A stretch of 64,000 bases of DNA, taken from positions 248,001 through 312,000 of the forward strand of contig NC_016941.1 in NCBI RefSeq assembly GCF_000236925.1, given 5' to 3'. This document shows positions 60,041 through 64,000 of this stretch, piece after piece. The notes beneath the pieces are model-generated. The model was not told the DNA's origin. It was given only the letters and a program-made list of their open reading frames with translations, and searched no databases. Source of the stretch: Staphylococcus argenteus. Its GTDB lineage: Bacteria > Bacillota > Bacilli > Staphylococcales > Staphylococcaceae. The stretch's first letter is position 1; each line of letters starts with the position of its first letter. A program made the position numbers and the translations under genes.

Positions 60041-63000
60041 ATGCATAAATTGATTATAAAATATAACAAACAATTGAAGATGCTCAATTTGCGAGATGGT
60101 AAAACATATACTATTAGCGAAGACGAGCGTGCAGATGTTACGTTGAAATCGTTAGGCGAAGTCATTCATTTAGAGCAAAATAATCAAGGCACTTGGCAAG
60201 CAAATCACACTTCTATTAATAAGGTGCTTGTTAGAAAAGGTGACCTTGATGACATTACATTACAGCTTTATACGGAAGCTGATTATGCATCATTTGCGTA
60301 TCCTTCGATTCAAGATACGATGACGATTGGACCAAATGCATATGATGACATGGTCATTCAAAGTTTGACAAATGCCATCATTATTAAAGATTTTCAATCA
60401 ATACAAGAATCACAATATGTGCGCATTGTGCACGATAAAAATACAGATGTGTATGTTAACTATGAACTACAAGAGCAATTAACGAACAAAGCTTACATTG
60501 GTGATCATATTTATGTTGAAGGGATATGGCTCGAAGTACAAGCCGATGGTTTGAATGTATTGAGTCAGAGTACAGTGACATCGTCATTAATTCGCTTAAC
60601 ACAAGAGATGCCACATGCACAGGCAGATGACTACAATACGTACCATCGTTCGCCAAGAATTATTCATCGTGAACCGACTGACGATATTAAGATTGAAAGA
60701 CCGCCACAGCCAATACAGAAGAACAATACAGTGATATGGCGTTCTATTATACCGCCATTAGTGATGATTGCTTTAACTGTTGTCATCTTTTTAGTGAGAC
60801 CAATTGGTATTTATATTTTAATGATGATTGGTATGAGTACAGTAACGATAGTATTTGGTATTACAACGTATTTCTCTGAAAAGAAAAAGTATAACAAAGA
60901 TGTTGAAAAACGAGAGAAAGATTACAAAGCTTATTTGGATAATAAATCTAAAGAAATTAATAAAGCGATTAAAGCACAACGTTTTAGTTTGAATTACCAT
61001 TATCCAACGGTTGCTGAAATTAAAGATATCGTCGAAACGAAAGCACCAAGAATATATGAAAAAACATCACATCATCACGATTTCTTACATTATAAGTTAG
61101 GTATTGCGAATGTTGAAAAGTCATTCAAATTAGATTACCAAGAAGAAGAATTTAACCAACGTCGTGATGAATTATTCGACGATGCTAAAGAATTGTATGA
61201 ATTTTACACAGATGTAGAACAAGCACCATTAATCAATGATTTAAATCATGGACCGATTGCATATATTGGTGCACGACATCTCATTTTAGAAGAATTGGAG
61301 AAAATGCTAATCCAATTGTCAACATTCCATAGTTATCATGATTTAGAGTTTCTATTTGTGACACGTGAAGATGAAGTTGAAACATTGAAATGGGCACGTT
61401 GGTTGCCACATATGACATTGAGAGGTCAAAACATTAGAGGGTTTGTTTACAATCAACGAACACGTGACCAAATTTTAACGTCAATTTATAGCATGATCAA
61501 AGAACGTATCCAAGCTGTGCGTGAACGCAGCAGAAGTAATGAGCAAATTATTTTTACACCGCAATTAGTGTTTGTCATTACAGATATGTCATTAATTATT
61601 GATCATGTCATTTTAGAATATGTAAACCAAGATTTATCAGAATATGGTATTTCATTAATCTTTGTTGAAGATGTGATTGAAAGTTTGCCAGAGCATGTAG
61701 ATACCATTATTGATATCAAGTCTCGTACTGAAGGCGAACTGATTACTAAAGAAAAAGAATTAGTTCAATTGAAATTTACACCTGAAAATATTGATAACGT
61801 CGATAAAGAATATATCGCACGACGTTTGGCAAATTTAACACACGTCGAACATTTGAAAAATGCAATTCCAGATAGTATTACATTTTTAGAGATGTATAAC
61901 GTGAAAGAAGTAGACCAGCTCGATATAGTTAATCGATGGAGACAAAATGAAACATACAAAACGATGGCAGTACCTTTAGGTGTAAGAGGTAAAGATGATA
62001 TTTTATCATTGAACTTACATGAAAAAGCACACGGACCACATGGTTTAGTTGCCGGTACAACTGGTTCGGGGAAATCTGAGATTATCCAATCATACATTTT
62101 ATCTTTAGCAATTAATTTTCACCCACATGAAGTGGCGTTCCTATTGATTGACTATAAAGGTGGGGGTATGGCGAACTTATTTAAAGATTTAGTCCATTTA
62201 GTTGGTACGATTACAAACTTAGATGGTGATGAAGCGATGCGTGCCTTAACATCGATCAAAGCCGAATTGAGAAAACGTCAACGTTTATTCGGAGAGCATG
62301 ATGTTAACCATATTAATCAATACCATAAGTTATTTAAAGAAGGTATTGCGACAGAACCAATGCCACATTTATTCATTATTTCCGATGAGTTTGCCGAATT
62401 AAAATCAGAACAACCTGATTTTATGAAAGAACTTGTATCAACGGCACGTATTGGACGTTCGTTAGGTATTCATTTAATACTTGCGACACAAAAACCATCG
62501 GGTGTTGTTGATGACCAAATTTGGTCTAACTCTAAATTTAAATTGGCATTAAAAGTACAAGATAGACAAGACAGTAATGAAATTTTAAAAACACCAGATG
62601 CAGCAGACATTACATTACCAGGTCGTGCGTATTTACAAGTTGGTAATAATGAAATTTATGAATTATTCCAATCTGCATGGAGTGGTGCAACATATGATAT
62701 CGAAGGCGATAAATTAGAAGTTGAAGATAAGACGATTTACATGATTAATGACTATGGTCAACTTCAAGCAATCAACAAAGACTTGAGTGGACTTGAAGAT
62801 GAAGAAACGAAAGAAAATCAAACTGAGTTAGAAGCGGTTATCGATCATATCGAATCTATTACAACACGATTAGAAATTGAAGAAGTTAAGCGTCCATGGC
62901 TACCACCATTGCCAGAAAATGTATATCAAGAAGATTTAGTAGAAACAGATTTCAGAAAATTATGGTCAGATGATGCAAAAGAAGTGGAATTAACATTAGG

Positions 63001-64000
63001 ACTTAAAGACGTACCAGAAGAACAATATCAAGGGCCGATGGTATTACAATTGAAAAAAGCTGGTCACATCGCGTTAATCGGAAGTCCAGGATATGGTAGA
63101 ACAACGTTCTTACACAACATTATTTTCGATGTTGCAAGACACCATCGTCCTGATCAAGCACACATGTACTTGTTCGATTTCGGAACTAATGGTTTGATGC
63201 CAGTCACAGACATACCACATGTCGCTGATTACTTTACAGTAGATCAAGAAGACAAGATTGCGAAGGCGATACGTATATTTAATGATGAAATTGATCGTCG
63301 TAAGAAGATTTTAAGTCAGTATCGTGTCACTAGTATTTCTGAATATCGAAAATTAACTGGTGAAACAATTCCGCATGTCTTTATCCTTATTGATAACTTT
63401 GACGCAGTAAAAGATTCACCTTTCCAAGAAGTTTTTGAAAATATGATGATTAAAATGACGCGTGAAGGGCTAGCATTAGACATGCAAGTAACCTTAACTG
63501 CTTCAAGAGCTAACGCTATGAAAACACCAATGTACATTAATATGAAAACGCGTATCGCAATGTTTTTATATGATAAATCAGAGGTGTCGAACGTAGTAGG
63601 ACAGCAAAAATTTGCGGTTAAAGATGTAGTGGGTCGAGCATTGTTAAGTAGCGATGACAACGTATCATTCCATATTGGCCAACCATTTAAACATGATGAG
63701 ACCAAATCATATAATGATCAAATTAATGATGAAGTATCAGCGATGACAGAATTTTATAAAGGTGAAACACCAAGTGATATTCCTATGATGCCAGATGAAA
63801 TTAAATATGAAGATTACAGAGAATCATTAAGCTTACCGGATATAGTTGCAAATGGTGCTTTACCAATTGGATTAGATTATGAAGGTGTTACACTACAAAA
63901 AATTAAATTAACTGAACCAGCAATGATTTCATCAGAAAATCCGAGAGAAATTGCGCATATTGCTGAAATTATGATGAAAGAAATTGACATATTAAATGAA
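60041..64000 (+). CDS. essC: Type VII secretion FtsK/SpoIIIE ATPase EssC (3' end cut by window)
   Basis: The motor ATPase of the ess system; 1320 codons are visible and the frame stays open to the edge (the S. aureus protein is about 1479). Two N-terminal FHA-like domains (~1-190) precede two spans (~230-285). ATPase domain D1 has Walker A GTTGSGKS (672-679) and Walker B IISDE with Asp782-Glu783. D2 has GSPGYGRT (1014-1021), where Arg1020 replaces the usual Lys, and IDNFD instead of DE, so D2 is probably degenerate. D3 begins near the window end. The final residues match the essC1-type sequence I remember, but most of the variant-defining end is missing. Confidence 0.97.
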   Translation, partial: MHKLIIKYNKQLKMLNLRDGKTYTISEDERADVTLKSLGEVIHLEQNNQGTWQANHTSINKVLVRKGDLDDITLQLYTEADYASFAYPSIQDTMTIGPNAYDDMVIQSLTNAIIIKDFQSIQESQYVRIVHDKNTDVYVNYELQEQLTNKAYIGDHIYVEGIWLEVQADGLNVLSQSTVTSSLIRLTQEMPHAQADDYNTYHRSPRIIHREPTDDIKIERPPQPIQKNNTVIWRSIIPPLVMIALTVVIFLVRPIGIYILMMIGMSTVTIVFGITTYFSEKKKYNKDVEKREKDYKAYLDNKSKEINKAIKAQRFSLNYHYPTVAEIKDIVETKAPRIYEKTSHHHDFLHYKLGIANVEKSFKLDYQEEEFNQRRDELFDDAKELYEFYTDVEQAPLINDLNHGPIAYIGARHLILEELEKMLIQLSTFHSYHDLEFLFVTREDEVETLKWARWLPHMTLRGQNIRGFVYNQRTRDQILTSIYSMIKERIQAVRERSRSNEQIIFTPQLVFVITDMSLIIDHVILEYVNQDLSEYGISLIFVEDVIESLPEHVDTIIDIKSRTEGELITKEKELVQLKFTPENIDNVDKEYIARRLANLTHVEHLKNAIPDSITFLEMYNVKEVDQLDIVNRWRQNETYKTMAVPLGVRGKDDILSLNLHEKAHGPHGLVAGTTGSGKSEIIQSYILSLAINFHPHEVAFLLIDYKGGGMANLFKDLVHLVGTITNLDGDEAMRALTSIKAELRKRQRLFGEHDVNHINQYHKLFKEGIATEPMPHLFIISDEFAELKSEQPDFMKELVSTARIGRSLGIHLILATQKPSGVVDDQIWSNSKFKLALKVQDRQDSNEILKTPDAADITLPGRAYLQVGNNEIYELFQSAWSGATYDIEGDKLEVEDKTIYMINDYGQLQAINKDLSGLEDEETKENQTELEAVIDHIESITTRLEIEEVKRPWLPPLPENVYQEDLVETDFRKLWSDDAKEVELTLGLKDVPEEQYQGPMVLQLKKAGHIALIGSPGYGRTTFLHNIIFDVARHHRPDQAHMYLFDFGTNGLMPVTDIPHVADYFTVDQEDKIAKAIRIFNDEIDRRKKILSQYRVTSISEYRKLTGETIPHVFILIDNFDAVKDSPFQEVFENMMIKMTREGLALDMQVTLTASRANAMKTPMYINMKTRIAMFLYDKSEVSNVVGQQKFAVKDVVGRALLSSDDNVSFHIGQPFKHDETKSYNDQINDEVSAMTEFYKGETPSDIPMMPDEIKYEDYRESLSLPDIVANGALPIGLDYEGVTLQKIKLTEPAMISSENPREIAHIAEIMMKEIDILNE

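Noticed and set aside
60456-62097. Minus-strand ORFs inside essC
   Set aside because: Antisense shadows of a strongly conserved coding sequence.

Overview
This window is a low-GC Firmicute chromosome segment from the Staphylococcus aureus complex. Recognisable landmarks in the usual order are hmp, ldh1, a galactitol-type PTS operon, the wall teichoic acid tar genes, lytSR-lrgAB, rbs, lytM, and the start of the type VII secretion (ess) locus. Proteins such as EsxA, TarF and LrgB look like S. aureus. TarS, LytS and the LytM linker differ from the S. aureus sequences I remember at many positions, so a divergent lineage or sister species (S. argenteus or S. schweitzeri type) is plausible. That comparison is from memory, not an alignment.

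Layout. 1-7.4 kb: a 5'-truncated PrsW-like membrane protease, a TetR/SDR/hydrolase cassette, an orphan nickel/peptide-type lipoprotein, a DUF488 protein, and the NO-detoxifying flavohemoglobin Hmp. 7.5-12 kb: L-lactate dehydrogenase ldh1 with two identical Rex-type operators around its promoter, a glucose-family PTS IICB, and a nucleoside hydrolase. 12.4-18.9 kb: a seven-gene co-directional unit with a PRD/EIIBA-type activator, EIIA, EIIB and EIIC of the galactitol family, two zinc polyol dehydrogenases, and a 48-residue membrane protein between them. 19.4-30 kb: late wall teichoic acid genes tarI'J'K (tarL'), tarF, tarIJL and tarS, which make, polymerise and beta-GlcNAc-decorate poly(ribitol phosphate). 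30.3-34 kb: lytSR and lrgAB. The gene scdA, normally between tarS and lytS, is missing.

34-44.9 kb: sugar genes. A GntR/UTRA repressor diverges from an orphan EIIBA (its EIIB lacks the phospho-cysteine) and a 6-phospho-beta-glucosidase. Then come an APC amino-acid permease, rbsK-rbsD-rbsU with rbsR, and an MFS exporter. 45-53.3 kb: a choloylglycine-hydrolase-family Ntn hydrolase, LytM, a four-gene ABC-type membrane system, and two small multi-spanning membrane proteins.

53.4-64 kb: the ess type VII secretion system: divergent essH (CHAP peptidoglycan hydrolase), then esxA, esaA, essA, esaB, essB and essC. EssC is cut by the window edge after 1320 codons. Two strong inverted repeats lie inside essA, one terminator-like, and could set the ratio of upstream to downstream ess products. 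I saw no tRNA, rRNA, CRISPR array, insertion sequence or prophage.
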